64,000 nucleotides of DNA from Lewinellaceae bacterium. GTDB lineage: Bacteria; Bacteroidota; Bacteroidia; Chitinophagales; Saprospiraceae. The position numbers and the translations under genes are program-made. Under the pieces are notes generated by a model, which was given only the letters and a program-made list of their open reading frames with translations, did not search any database and was not told where the DNA came from. Positions 34,101-43,599 of this stretch are shown piece after piece; within the stretch, counting starts at the first letter, position 1, and the number at the start of each line of letters is the position of its first letter. The stretch covers positions 1-64,000 of the forward strand of contig CANJPT010000007.1 of the NCBI GenBank assembly GCA_947476195.1. Direction: 5' to 3'.

Positions 34101-37100
34101 ATAGCCAGGCGGGGCGGGGTTGACGCTGAGGTCAATGGCTCCGTTATTTTGAATACAGGAACTATTCGCACTAGGTGTACCTGCAAGTGCAAATGGAATG
34201 GTATTCCCCGGTACAGTAGCACTGACCGTAGCAGAACAGTTATTTACATCTGTGACGGTTACCGTATAAGTGCCTGCTGCGATATTGGTCAGATCCTGAC
34301 TGATCTGTCCACTGGTCCATTGGTATCCGAAAGGTCCGGTGCCGCCGCTGACGCCCAGATCAATGCTCCCGTTGGCCAGGCCACAAACCTCCGGGGCAAC
34401 GGATTGTGAGGCGATCGGACTGGTGCGTTGATCCATTACAAAATACGAAGCGGTGGCGGTACAACTGCCTGATTCTGTGACCGAAACGGTATACGTTCCG
34501 GGAGGCAATGCGCTTAGGTCTTCGGTAGTGGCCGCATTCGACCAGAGATAAGTATAGGCTCCGGCAGGAGTAATATTCAGGTTGATTGCGCCGTTGTTGG
34601 CAACACAATCTGTCAGCGGAATCGAGGCGGCAGCCAGGCTAAAGGTCGTGGCGTTATTCGGAACATTATAGGTCGCCAAATCGGTGCAGCCGTTTGATGC
34701 CGTAACGGTTACGGAATAGTTGCCAGGCAAGAGGCTGCCAATATCCTGGGTAGTGGCCATATTGGACCACTCATAGACATAGGGGCCAGCCGGTCCGCTC
34801 ACATTTAGATCGATCGCGCCGTTGTTCACACTGCAGATAGAGGCGGTTATATTAGTACCCAGAACCGGAGTACTGGTATTATCTGCCACCACAAATGTAT
34901 TGGCAGACTGGCAGGTACCAAGGCTTACGGTCACCGTATAGATACCTGAATTGAGGTTACTCAGGTCTTCGGTCGTAGCAGTATTCGACCAAATATAGTT
35001 GTAGGTTCCGGCTGGAACAACACTAAGGTCAAGGCTACCGTTCGATATGGTGCAGGAACTATTCCCCAGAGGTGTAGCGTTGAGGTTTAGTGCGATATTG
35101 TTGTTCAAGACGGTGACTGAACTCACGGCAGTACAGCTATTTCCACCAGTCACCGTAACTGAATAGCTGCCGGGAGGCAGCGCAGTAAGGTCTTCCGAGG
35201 TGGCCATATTTGACCAAATAAATGAGAATGGACCTGTCCCGCCGCTCACATTGAGGTCCGCTGCACCATTGCTGAAATCACAGCTGGCAGGGCTGCCGGA
35301 AGTCGATAAGTTGGGCGGCAAAGCATTGTCAATGAGTGAAAATGAGTTGGTGGAAAAGCAAGTGCCGAGACTCACCGTGACGGTATAGGTACCGGCCGGG
35401 AGGTTATTCAAGTCTTCGCTTGTCGCTGTATTCGACCAGAGGTAGTTGTACACCCCGACTGGTATCACGCTGATATCCAGCGCACCGTTCGAAGCAGCAC
35501 AAGAGGTGTTCTCTACGGGCGTGCCGTTAACGCTGATTGCGATATTGTTATTCAAAACAGTCACTGAACTCTCGGCAGTACAGCTATTACCCCCTGTCAC
35601 CGTAACGGAATAGCTGCCGGGAGGCAGGGCCGTAAGGTCTTCCGTGGTGGCCGCATTTGACCAAATAAATGAGAGTGGACTAGTCCCGCCGCTCACATTG
35701 AGGTCTGCAGCGCCATTGCTAAAATCACAGCTGGCAGGACTGCCAGAGATCGATAAGTTGGGCGGCAAGGCATTATCCGCAATGGAAAATGTATTGGAGG
35801 TAAGGCAAGTACCCAGGCTCACCGTCACAGTATAAGTGCCAGCTGGGAGATTGTTCAGGTCTTCGCTTGTAGCCGTGTTCGACCAAAGGTAGTTGTACAC
35901 CCCGACAGGCGATACACTGATATCCAATGCACCATTCGAGGCAGCACAAGAGGTATTCTCTACGGGCGCACCGCTGACGCTGAGTGCAATGTTGTTATTT
36001 AAAACCGTTGAAGCAATCACAGCAGTGCAACCATTTATCCCGGTGACCGTGACTGAATAGATACCGGGGGGCAGATTGACAAGGTCTTCTGTGGTAGCTG
36101 CATTCGACCAAAGGTAAGTAAATGGCCCTGCTCCGGCACTGACGTTGAGGTTCACTGCACCGTTGCTGAAATCACAATTGGTCGAGGTAGCGGAGGCTGA
36201 TAAATTGGGCGGAAAAGCCGTATTCGCGACGGCAAAAGTATCCATATCGATACAACTAAGCCCATAAGTGACTGTTACAAGGTAATCTCCGCCAGTCAGG
36301 TTAAACAGACTATCCGTGGTTTGACCACTCGACCAATTGTACGTCAGCAATGTGTCTGACCAAATGGTCAAAAGCGAGGAGTCTGAAGTCACAACATCCA
36401 AAAAGACCGACCCTGTAGGTATGGCGCAGGAAATATTATCCGTCGCATTCCCAAGGATGTTAATGGCCGGATTGAGATTTTTGACGATAGCTGCATTGCG
36501 TGAAGTACAACCAGCCGAGTTTGTTACCGTGACAAAGAACGTATCTGCCAGCAAATGGCTAACGTCTTGTGAGGTATCCCCAGTGGACCATAATACCGTA
36601 AAAGGAGATTGTCCTCCGGTTATGGTCATGTTGATCGAACCATTTGGCAACCCACAATAGCTTGGGGATGGAACCGCAGGAATATTGGGAAAGTCTCTTA
36701 GATCTGAAACAGTGTAGGTTTCTATCGTAATACATGTCCCTCCGGCCGTTACTGTGACCGTATAATCCCCAGGGACCAGGTTTTTGATCGTTTTGGTCGT
36801 AGCACCATTAGACCACATAAAAGGGAGATTCGAAGGACTTATAGTTAGGACCACCTTGCCATTCAGAATGGTATCACAGGAAGTTTGATCTGTAACCGTT
36901 CCAAAGACACTAAAGACTATTGGGACGTCCTGAACTGTGGCACTTCCGGTTATTGTACAACCATTACTGGCGGTAACGGTCACCACATAATCTCCGGGGG
37001 GAACATTGGTAAGGGATTGGGTTGTTTGGCCTGAAGACCAAATATAGGTATTCGCCCCAGGTGGACCTCCGGAATTATGATTCAAGTTCACGGAACCATT

Positions 37101-38264
37101 GCTCATCCCGCAGGTAGCGTTTACGGGAAAAAGACTGATTGTGGGCAAATTTGGTATATCAGACAATAAGAAATCAATGGTATCTGCACAGGACCCTAAT
37201 CGCGTGACAATAACGGTATAATATCCACCGGTAAGATTGGTAATATCTTGGGTAGTAGCACCATTCGACCAAGCATAGGTAGCCGTAGCCAGCGCTGCCG
37301 GTGGGGAAACATCTATGTTAAGGCTGCCATTCCCACCAATACAAATGGTATTGTTTACCATAAGATTTAAGTCCACCATTACCGCAAGCGTACCGGCATT
37401 CACTGGCCCCTCGTAGGTTTCACTACAACCATTCGAACCGCTTACAGTAACCGTATAATCACCCGCAACAAGGTTATTGATTGAAAGTGTGGTGGCGCCA
37501 TTTGACCAGGTGTAGGTGTAAGGTGGAACACCACCGATTGCTTGTATGGCAGCTGTACCGCTACCTGTTCCACAAAAATCCAATCCAAAGCCACCAATAG
37601 GAGGAATCAAGGTTGGGGCGTTGGTGAGATTGAGTACCGTAAACTCAGCAGTCGTAGTACACGTTACACCATAGGTGACAGATACCGTATAAGTCCCCGG
37701 TGGCAAATTGATAATGTCCATCGTAGTTGCGCCATTCGACCATTCGTATGTCCAGGTGGATGGTGGCGTAACCGACAAGTCGATTTCACCATTGGCCATG
37801 CCATTACAAAGTGAGTTTCCAGTCGTGACAGCCGTTATAGTCAAAGGAGCTATAGGGGGTAAACTTCCTACCATAGTTGATCCCGTGGCTTTAGTTCCGT
37901 TGATATCCGTAATAGTTACCGTATAGGTGTCTGGGGTCAGGTTCATGAGGTCTTGGGTTGTTGCACCGTTTGACCATTCATAAGTATAGGGGCCGCAGCA
38001 AGGATCAGGGGTAAGGTCTATTTGCCCGATACCATTTCCGCACAGGTCCGGGAAAACATCCAGCGTTGGAAAAATATTTACCAAATGACCTGCTGCCGTA
38101 TCCAATTCCACTTTATTAGCAACATTACACTCCTCAGTTGCAGGAATTTTTGTTTCATAAAACGTATTTATGGGCTCAAAAAAAGTGGGGAGTGTCGATT
38201 TTGCTGAAATGGTTGAGCAAAAAAGGAAACACAAACAGGCGAGCAGAAAGGTAGAAACCTTCAT
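31101..38264 (-). CDS. Giant SprB-repeat surface protein with gliding-motility-type C-terminal domain
   Basis: The protein is about 2387 aa from the ATG at 38264 (MKVSTFLLACLCFLFCSTIS, a signal peptide); the track start lies 39 codons upstream. A TATCTTTG box is at 38353..38360. I count 24 SprB-type units of about 60-80 residues built on WSNGATTxDLxNLxxGxYT and VTVTxxNGC, at about residues 90-1930. They alternate between NGC-ending and GTC/GGxC-ending forms. Several Ig/PKD-like segments follow, then a type B T9SS sorting domain (NIFSPDDDGKDDVFTI, SLQIFSRWGEEVFELL, ending DVMLQR). SprB in Flavobacterium is a motile adhesin for gliding. A role in adhesion or gliding is inferred, not shown. Confidence 0.9.
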   Translation of the reverse strand: MKVSTFLLACLCFLFCSTISAKSTLPTFFEPINTFYETKIPATEECNVANKVELDTAAGHLVNIFPTLDVFPDLCGNGIGQIDLTPDPCCGPYTYEWSNGATTQDLMNLTPDTYTVTITDINGTKATGSTMVGSLPPIAPLTITAVTTGNSLCNGMANGEIDLSVTPPSTWTYEWSNGATTMDIINLPPGTYTVSVTYGVTCTTTAEFTVLNLTNAPTLIPPIGGFGLDFCGTGSGTAAIQAIGGVPPYTYTWSNGATTLSINNLVAGDYTVTVSGSNGCSETYEGPVNAGTLAVMVDLNLMVNNTICIGGNGSLNIDVSPPAALATATYAWSNGATTQDITNLTGGYYTVIVTRLGSCADTIDFLLSDIPNLPTISLFPVNATCGMSNGSVNLNHNSGGPPGANTYIWSSGQTTQSLTNVPPGDYVVTVTASNGCTITGSATVQDVPIVFSVFGTVTDQTSCDTILNGKVVLTISPSNLPFMWSNGATTKTIKNLVPGDYTVTVTAGGTCITIETYTVSDLRDFPNIPAVPSPSYCGLPNGSINMTITGGQSPFTVLWSTGDTSQDVSHLLADTFFVTVTNSAGCTSRNAAIVKNLNPAINILGNATDNISCAIPTGSVFLDVVTSDSSLLTIWSDTLLTYNWSSGQTTDSLFNLTGGDYLVTVTYGLSCIDMDTFAVANTAFPPNLSASATSTNCDFSNGAVNLNVSAGAGPFTYLWSNAATTEDLVNLPPGIYSVTVTGINGCTAVIASTVLNNNIALSVSGAPVENTSCAASNGALDISVSPVGVYNYLWSNTATSEDLNNLPAGTYTVTVSLGTCLTSNTFSIADNALPPNLSISGSPASCDFSNGAADLNVSGGTSPLSFIWSNAATTEDLTALPPGSYSVTVTGGNSCTAESSVTVLNNNIAISVNGTPVENTSCAASNGALDISVIPVGVYNYLWSNTATSEDLNNLPAGTYTVTVSLGTCFSTNSFSLIDNALPPNLSTSGSPASCDFSNGAADLNVSGGTGPFSFIWSNMATSEDLTALPPGSYSVTVTGGNSCTAVSSVTVLNNNIALNLNATPLGNSSCTISNGSLDLSVVPAGTYNYIWSNTATTEDLSNLNSGIYTVTVSLGTCQSANTFVVADNTSTPVLGTNITASICSVNNGAIDLNVSGPAGPYVYEWSNMATTQDIGSLLPGNYSVTVTASNGCTDLATYNVPNNATTFSLAAASIPLTDCVANNGAINLNITPAGAYTYLWSNAATTEDLSALPPGTYTVSVTESGSCTATASYFVMDQRTSPIASQSVAPEVCGLANGSIDLGVSGGTGPFGYQWTSGQISQDLTNIAAGTYTVTVTDVNNCSATVSATVPGNTIPFALAGTPSANSSCIQNNGAIDLSVNPAPPGYTFAWSSGQNSEDLSNLPSGTYTVTVSAGGNCINTAVFTVASNVPTPLLTQSITAAFCGQAIGSIDLSVSGSPAPYQYFWSNAVTNQDLTSIISGTYSVTVTAANGCTTVDNFVVPENSFSPAIGSVLSPASSCIVNNGVIDLTITPPAPGYSFTWSNGVNTEDQSNLAAGTYTVTVSAGGACSSTAAVVIVSNLPLPALSNNIAAATCGQASGSIDLSVTGSPAPYQYFWSNAVTNQDLNAVLSGNYTVTVTAANGCTSVGDFTIPETVIIPQISGTPTTVTSCVVNNGAINLTVGPATGYLFNWSNAATTEDLLNIAVGTYNVTVNGGGACTNTASFVVTSNAPPPALSNIISAASCAQASGSINLSVATGPAPYIYNWSNNATTEDLANILSGAFTVTVTAANGCTSVGNFTVPENVILPVISGVPTADNSCVAINGAINLTVGPATGYLFSWSNAAITEDLMNIPAGSYTVTVNGGGACTGTASFVVADQTTQPVASINSANLVLDCSITTTTLNGNVTGTPNPSSFQWLQNGTPLATGNNLVVNAPGLYNLIVQDNVTFCTATASITVTQNLNPPALLVATPGVLTCITTAQTLSGSSTVGGVQFGWATIIGTDTTIIGNGPTHPVSTPGIYYLIGVNPANNCANVISVNVTADQTPPTADAGTPFTLDCAGETAPLNGSGTGAANLSYFWSTQNGHFASNPASQTPLIDKAGTYVLSVTNAANGCVDIDQIIIVPETPVAYASVIQPTCQQTTGAIQVDSVTGLSGNILYSLNNSQPSVQDEFTDLVPGSYTIQALGNAGCNASTTVTVNFPTQVAVTLTPSAEIAQGYSYQIDATVNIPNSEIASVTWTPSTGLLCDTCLNTTATPFYTQYYQVLVVSTAGCEARGNLTLLVDRNHKVYGPNIFSPDDDGKDDVFTIFADPFTVVKIKSLQIFSRWGEEVFELLDFTAGDTNLGWDGTLHGEKLNPAVFVWQAVVEFVDGKEEVFFGDVMLQR

Positions 38265-38467
38265 AAAAATAGAGTTTTTGTGTTGCTGTCCAGCATAAAA
38301 TCCAGACAACATATGTGGAATATTTCGTAACTTATGTAGCGAACATGATGGACAAAGATAGGCGTAGCACCCAATTTGCATCCAGTTAGGGCAGAAAAAA
38401 AGGTTGGTGCAATTAAAATGCTAAACGAAATAAATACATCGGGACAAACACCCTGATCCCCGATCCA

Positions 38468-40051
38468 TTAGTGCGCTTCGTCCATAGATGCCTTTGCTGC
38501 CGGGCTCTGAATTTCTCTTTTTTTGATCCGAATGAAAAATACCAGCGGAAAAACAGCCATAAAAAATAGGGAAATCAGTCGAAATGTATCCAGATAGGTC
38601 ATAAGGTATGCCTGTTTTTCGATAACGAAATTCATCTGTTTATAAGCCATAGCCGTCGCATCGTTGAATGCCGCACCAGTTCGACTCATCATTCCTTGAA
38701 CCATAGTATTCAGGCGTTCATCAAAGGCCGGATTACCCGGCACGGTGTTGATTAAAAGGTCGGCTTTGTGTTGGGCAAACTGACGAGCTACGTAGTTATT
38801 TGCCATAGCGATACCAAAGGCGCCGCCAATCTGGCGAATCATGTTATTCAAAGCAATTCCAGTAGGATAATCCTTGGGCTGCAACCCCGCTACTGCCTGG
38901 TTGATAAGCGGCAATTGTACCATGCTGATGCCCAAAGCACGAAGGGCCAATGGCCAGAAAAAGTCCCATTTGCCCGCCTCTGCATTTACGCCACCACTCA
39001 TCCAGCCGAACACGATGAACAAAATAAAGCCCATCACTACAAAAGGTACGGGCGAGGCGCCTGAGGCCATTCGTCGCCCTATGATGGGCATCATGATTAC
39101 CCCGATGGCGGTAGCTGGCAACAAGGAAAGCCCTGTTTCAAGTGGAGTCATTCCCAGGACACGTTGGGCAAGCACAGGGTAAACAAACACAGAAGTGAAC
39201 AATCCTAAACCAATAACAAAAGTAAATATCGTGGTGAGCGCCAGGGTTCGATTACCCAATACCCGGAGGTTGACCACAGGGTTTGGTATAGTCAATTCAC
39301 GCCAAATGAATCCGATTACCCCAATGGCTGCCGTAAAGGAAAGTATCTGAATATTGGTACTGGCAAACCAGTCTTCCGATTGTCCGCGCTCAAGTACATA
39401 TTGCAAAGAACCAATACCAACAGCCAGCAGCACAATTCCAAGATAGTCGATATCAAAACCTTTCTTTTGCTTTCCTTCTCCTTCTTTGCGTTCTACAAAC
39501 AGGATGGACAAGATTGTGGCTACGATACCAATTGGGATGTTCACGGTAAAAATCAACGGCCATTGTGCCGAATCTAGGATATACCCTCCAATAGTAGGAC
39601 CTAAGGTCGGGCCGAGGACAATACCCATCCCGAATAACCCGCTTGCCATGGGGCGGTCTTTTTCAGAAAATGAGTCAAATAAAATCCCTTGTGAAGTGGA
39701 CAATAGCGCACCACCGCCAATACCTTGGACAAAGCGCCAGAACACCAATTCCCACAACCCGGTAGAGGTTCCGCAGAGGTAGGAAGCAAGGGTAAAAAGG
39801 ATCATTGAAAAAACGTAATAGTTCTTTCGGCCAAAATATGCTGCTAAAAAACCCGTCATCGGAATGATGATGACGTTTGCGATGGCATAGGATGTTATGA
39901 CCCACGAAATGTCTTCGATGGTAACCCCCAGACTGCCCGCCATTTGCGACAGCCCTACATTCACGATGGAAATATCGACCAGTTCCATAATCGCCGCAGA
40001 CACTGTGGTTATGACAATTATCGTTCGGGCAAAACGTTTAAGAAAAGACAT
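38468..40051 (-). CDS. DHA2-family MFS efflux permease (EmrB-like)
   Basis: This 527-aa inner-membrane drug/proton antiporter is predicted to have 14 membrane segments. Motifs include MELVDISIVNVGLSQMAG (helix 1), SWVITSYAIANVIIIPMTGF and GRKNYYVFSMILFTLAS, with the loop motif GFLAAYFGRK. The DHA2 helix 4-5 region is FWRFVQGIGGGALLSTSQ and GPTLGPTIGGYI. It is the last gene of a tetR-tolC-hlyD-emrB order on the minus strand. With the HlyD protein and TolC it would form an EmrAB-TolC-type export channel. Substrates are unknown. Confidence 0.92.
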   Translation of the reverse strand: MSFLKRFARTIIVITTVSAAIMELVDISIVNVGLSQMAGSLGVTIEDISWVITSYAIANVIIIPMTGFLAAYFGRKNYYVFSMILFTLASYLCGTSTGLWELVFWRFVQGIGGGALLSTSQGILFDSFSEKDRPMASGLFGMGIVLGPTLGPTIGGYILDSAQWPLIFTVNIPIGIVATILSILFVERKEGEGKQKKGFDIDYLGIVLLAVGIGSLQYVLERGQSEDWFASTNIQILSFTAAIGVIGFIWRELTIPNPVVNLRVLGNRTLALTTIFTFVIGLGLFTSVFVYPVLAQRVLGMTPLETGLSLLPATAIGVIMMPIIGRRMASGASPVPFVVMGFILFIVFGWMSGGVNAEAGKWDFFWPLALRALGISMVQLPLINQAVAGLQPKDYPTGIALNNMIRQIGGAFGIAMANNYVARQFAQHKADLLINTVPGNPAFDERLNTMVQGMMSRTGAAFNDATAMAYKQMNFVIEKQAYLMTYLDTFRLISLFFMAVFPLVFFIRIKKREIQSPAAKASMDEAH

Positions 40052-40160
40052 TTTTTGAAGGAAAAACGGTTAAATTGGTGAATTGGTGATAGGTCCGGCT
40101 CACAGTGTACTTCTATCTTAGATCCTGAAAGGACTTGGGAGCAATCATCTGGATAAAGTC

Positions 40161-41321
40161 TTATTTTGTCGGTACGATCACTGCGGCGCTCATGCCTGCC
40201 CGTAATGGCTTTGCGGGATTTGGGGCATCCGTCAATACCACCCGAACGGCTATCCGCTGTACAACTTTTACAAAGTTTCCACTGGCATTGTCAGGCGGTA
40301 ACAAACTGAATTTCGCACCTGTAGCTGGTGCAATACTCTCAATATTACCATGAAAGGTTTCTTCTTTATAGGCGTCTACCTGCACCTGTACGGCTTGCCC
40401 AGCTTGCATTTTACTCACCTGGGTTTCTTTAAAGTTGGCTGTAATCCACAAGCTTTTGTCGCTCACAAGGCTGCACAGAGGGCTGCCAATATTGGCCAAT
40501 TGTCCTACCTGGGCAGATTTCTTTGCAATAAATCCATCCACAGGCGCAATGATAACCGTATAAGAAAGGTTCAGTTTTGCAGTCTCCACATCCAATCGGC
40601 GTTGATCTGCAACCGTACGTGCTACAGCCACATTCTTGCCAGCAGCATCGACCTGAGTCTGAAAAACGGCCTTTTGGCTCTGTACTGCATCGCTTTGGCG
40701 ACGACTTACCTCCACCTGCCGTTTGGCCGTTTCCAACTGACTTTGCGCTGCCTGTAACTGCGCATCGGCATATTCTTTGGTGGCTTTAGCTGCATCGTAT
40801 TGCTGTTGGGTGATGGCGCGCTGGGGCAACAACGCTGCATACCGATCAAAATCCTGCATCGCCTGCCGGACCCGCGCTTGAGCAGCGTCCACATTTGCCT
40901 GTGCAGTTTGTACATTGCTTGCAGTGGTTTCAATACCTGCTGCTGAAGTGCGGTTATTGGCATCAGCAGTGCCCACATTCGCCCCCGCAGAAGAGGCGTT
41001 AGAAGCTACAAAACCAACGTTAGCTTCAGCATTTAGTAGTGCTGCTTCGGCTTGTTGCAACCGCAACAGGTAGTCCCGGTTGTCGAGTACGAACAGGGTA
41101 TCGCCTGCTTTCACGTGTTGATTCTCCGAAATGTATATTTTTGAAATATAGCCTTGCAATTTAGGAGATATCGTCACAATATCCGCTTCCAGATATGAAT
41201 TTTCAGTCTCCTCATGGCCCATGAGGTAGCGAATCTTTGTGAATCCAAAATATCCACCAATCAGGAGTACACCTCCCAAAATGAAGGGCAGGGTTCTATT
41301 TTTCTTTTTTGTATTTTCCAT
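40161..41321 (-). CDS. HlyD/EmrA-family periplasmic adaptor
   Basis: This 386-aa membrane-fusion protein has one N-terminal membrane anchor (LPFILGGVLLIGGYFGFTKI). The split lipoyl-like halves are ISPKLQGYISKIYISENQHV (about 48) and VIIAPVDGFIAKKSAQVGQL (about 255). Between them is a long coiled-coil hairpin rich in Ala, Gln and Asp (AAQSQLETAKRQVEVSRRQS). A beta-barrel part follows (LWITANFKETQVSKMQAGQ). It links the MFS permease to TolC. It is 110 bp from emrB and 63 bp from tolC, consistent with one operon. Confidence 0.93.
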   Translation of the reverse strand: MENTKKKNRTLPFILGGVLLIGGYFGFTKIRYLMGHEETENSYLEADIVTISPKLQGYISKIYISENQHVKAGDTLFVLDNRDYLLRLQQAEAALLNAEANVGFVASNASSAGANVGTADANNRTSAAGIETTASNVQTAQANVDAAQARVRQAMQDFDRYAALLPQRAITQQQYDAAKATKEYADAQLQAAQSQLETAKRQVEVSRRQSDAVQSQKAVFQTQVDAAGKNVAVARTVADQRRLDVETAKLNLSYTVIIAPVDGFIAKKSAQVGQLANIGSPLCSLVSDKSLWITANFKETQVSKMQAGQAVQVQVDAYKEETFHGNIESIAPATGAKFSLLPPDNASGNFVKVVQRIAVRVVLTDAPNPAKPLRAGMSAAVIVPTK

Positions 41322-41383
41322 GTTGCGATGTAGAATTTAAAACCTCGGAGCCAATAAACCACCGAGGTCTGAAAGAAAGTGAT

Positions 41384-42694
41384 TTAAAGTTTACCTGCGC
41401 TTTTAAGCAGTTTGAAGTAGGATAGTTGCGCATCAGCTTTGGTACTTAGCTGGTTGATCTGGCTTTGAAGCAACAAAAGGTCTGCGTCCAACAAGTCTGT
41501 CGTAGAAGCGATTTGCTGCTTGTTTCTAAGCGCTATGATTCGTTGATTTTCAATAGATTGCGTAACAGATTTTTCGGTTAAAGCAATTTTTTGTAGAGCC
41601 GTCTGCCAGGAATAGTAATTGGACACAATCTCCGTGCGGGCAGCATCTGCCATCTGATCCCGAAGGATATTGGCTTGTACCAGATTTAGTTTGGATTCTT
41701 GCACGGAAAATCTGGAGGTATAAAGTCCGCTCAAATTCCAAGAGAGCTGTACCCCGGCATCCCAGACTGTAATGAATCGGTCTTCTACCGGGAACTGACG
41801 TTGATTAGGATTTGAAGAATACAGGTTTGCGCCCACGTTAACGAAAGGGAAGTAGGCTCCTTTACTAATAGCTACCTGTTTGGCAGATGCGAATGCTCGC
41901 TGTGTGGCAGCCTGATAATCAGCCCGTTGGGTAGCATTTTCTAAAAAATTATCCAGTGATCCGGGCATCACAGCAGCGGTTGCCGCGACCAGGTCGATCT
42001 GAAGTGGCTGCTCTGTTGGCAATCCAAGTAAGGTTGCCAGCGCATACTGGCTTGAAGTCACTGCATTATCCGTCTCAAGTCGTGCGGTCTCGATCTGAGT
42101 CACTGCAAGATCCGCACGCAAGACATCGTTATCGAGTGTAATACCTTGCTTGTTTAGATTTTGAATGTCCGTCATTCGGTTTTTGGCAGTAACAAGGCTG
42201 CGGTCAAGTGCCTGGAGGGCTTCCTGCAATTTGTACAGGTTAAGGGCTGCAGTCAGCAGGTTGAGCTGCACCTCTTTTTTGTCCTTCTCAAGATCAAACC
42301 GAGCGGCTTTCTCCAAAAATTCTGTAGCATGGATACTGTTGAACGCCCTAAGCCCCGTGAATATGGGCTCCGAAAGGGACACCCGGCTAATTGTTTGATT
42401 GAGCAATACTGGCACAACGAAAAGTGGCGTCTCGAACGGCTCAACATTATCGCTAAGGCGGTAATATGATCCAGAATAGGTCAATGAAGGGATGGTTGTT
42501 GCCCGTACCTGCCGGGTTTTGGAATGCGCCACCTCGGCTTTGGCCATGCTGATTTGCAGCGATTTACTGTTCGCCATGCCGAGTTGAACCACCTCGTCTA
42601 GTGTAAGGGTACGCGGCGCGGTAGCTGTCTGACCTCGCCCGAAAAGGGGTAGCAGAAGTAGCCACAAGAGCAGCGCTTTAGAAATGATATTCAT
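41384..42694 (-). CDS. TolC-family outer-membrane efflux channel
   Basis: This 436-aa protein has signal peptide MNIISKALLLWLLLLPLFGR and two OEP (TolC) repeats. The first begins LTLDEVVQLGMANSKSLQIS (about 30), with FSLSEP-like sequence SRVSLSEPIFTGLRAF. The second includes GVQLSWNLSGLYTSRFSVQE (about 295) and helical stretches ending LSYFKLLKSAGKL. It forms the outer-membrane duct of the efflux pump. Its start is 23 nt from the operator-like palindrome at 42717..42730. A short ACCTCGG/CCGAGGT hairpin follows the gene (about 41341..41369) and may adjust downstream expression. Confidence 0.92.
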   Translation of the reverse strand: MNIISKALLLWLLLLPLFGRGQTATAPRTLTLDEVVQLGMANSKSLQISMAKAEVAHSKTRQVRATTIPSLTYSGSYYRLSDNVEPFETPLFVVPVLLNQTISRVSLSEPIFTGLRAFNSIHATEFLEKAARFDLEKDKKEVQLNLLTAALNLYKLQEALQALDRSLVTAKNRMTDIQNLNKQGITLDNDVLRADLAVTQIETARLETDNAVTSSQYALATLLGLPTEQPLQIDLVAATAAVMPGSLDNFLENATQRADYQAATQRAFASAKQVAISKGAYFPFVNVGANLYSSNPNQRQFPVEDRFITVWDAGVQLSWNLSGLYTSRFSVQESKLNLVQANILRDQMADAARTEIVSNYYSWQTALQKIALTEKSVTQSIENQRIIALRNKQQIASTTDLLDADLLLLQSQINQLSTKADAQLSYFKLLKSAGKL

Positions 42695-42716
42695 GTTTAA
42701 AAATGATATTATTGAG

Positions 42717-42730
42717 CAAACGTTTGTTTG
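42717..42730. promoter_or_regulatory. Probable TetR operator before tolC
   Basis: CAAACGTTTGTTTG, containing the 10-bp palindrome CAAACGTTTG, lies between tetR and tolC. Its exact reverse complement occurs in the tetR promoter region at 43492..43505. Confidence 0.7.
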
Positions 42731-42795
42731 AAAATAAGATAAAAAAAATGCACCATCACAAAATTTTCACCTAACGCGATGAGTCAAGTAAAGGA

Positions 42796-43431
42796 TCATA
42801 CGCCAGCAGTCATCAAATGAGCGTGTAACAAAGCCTTCAGATGCTGCTTATACCGCTCCCGGTTTTGGTCCGAATACAAGGCTTCGAGGTTTGTTTCCTT
42901 GAGCATACTACAGGTCAGTGCGCCTTGATTTATAGCAGACGAAAGGGTTCCAAATAAGGTAGCAATGGTCAGTTCGACATCCACATATCTAAACAGACCT
43001 TTTTTCTGGCCTTCATGTATGAAGCCCCGGATAAGTTCCTGACTTCGGGCCATGTGCTCCCGGATTAAGTTTACGTGTTCCGGGCGCTGCTGTAACGACA
43101 TTTCGCGCATAATGACCCTGTGAAAAGCACGTCCAAGAAAAAATTTGTCCACATACATATCAATTGTAATGGTCAGTTTTTCCCAGGGATGTATATCTGA
43201 TTGAGCCAAATCTTCCAGAACACTCCGCGTCTGTGGAAACTTTGATTTAATCATCTCTTGAAACAAGCCATCTTTAGAACCAAAATAATAACTCACCATA
43301 GACAGATTTACATCTGCTTCTGCGGCCAATTGCCGAACAGATACCGCCTCAAAACCATGTTTTGCAAAGAGAGACTCGGCAACTTCCAGAAGTTTTTGAC
43401 GTTTGTCTGCTTTGTCACAAGTATCAGACAT
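42796..43431 (-). CDS. TetR/AcrR-family repressor of the efflux operon
   Basis: This 211-aa regulator has an N-terminal helix-turn-helix at about residues 10-55: LLEVAESLFAKHGFEAVSVR, QLAAEADVNLSMVSYYFGSK and DGLFQEMI. The C-terminal helical ligand-binding domain is of the CecR/YbiH-like or general TetR type (MYVDKFFLGRAFHRVIMREM). It is expected to repress its own gene and the downstream tolC-hlyD-emrB genes until a ligand binds. Support comes from a shared 14-mer palindromic site in front of both tetR and tolC. The gap of 101 bp to tolC allows a second promoter there. Confidence 0.92.
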   Translation of the reverse strand: MSDTCDKADKRQKLLEVAESLFAKHGFEAVSVRQLAAEADVNLSMVSYYFGSKDGLFQEMIKSKFPQTRSVLEDLAQSDIHPWEKLTITIDMYVDKFFLGRAFHRVIMREMSLQQRPEHVNLIREHMARSQELIRGFIHEGQKKGLFRYVDVELTIATLFGTLSSAINQGALTCSMLKETNLEALYSDQNRERYKQHLKALLHAHLMTAGV

Positions 43432-43478
43432 AGTTGGATATGATTTTAATGGTTAGGGAGGGCGAAGATAAATAGATG

Positions 43479-43518
43479 CCCCAATAAAAATCAAACAAAC
43501 GTTTGATTTTTATTGGGG
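43479..43518. promoter_or_regulatory. TetR operator within a 40-bp perfect hairpin
   Basis: CCCCAATAAAAATCAAAC and GTTTGATTTTTATTGGGG form a perfect 18-bp inverted repeat around AAAC, 48 bp before the tetR start. Inside is CAAACAAACGTTTG, the reverse complement of the site before tolC. The outer AT-rich stem may also stop read-through from the right. Confidence 0.7.
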
Positions 43519-43599
43519 TCTAAAAAACTGAACTACATAAGCTTCCCAAGCTAAACACCTGCGGCACGGATGCTGCCGACTATGTCAGCTACACAATAA

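Noticed and set aside
31101-38264. Regular repeats considered as a CRISPR array
   Set aside because: The period is about 200 bp, repeats are coding and diverged, and the spacers are not unique short segments; it is a protein repeat array.
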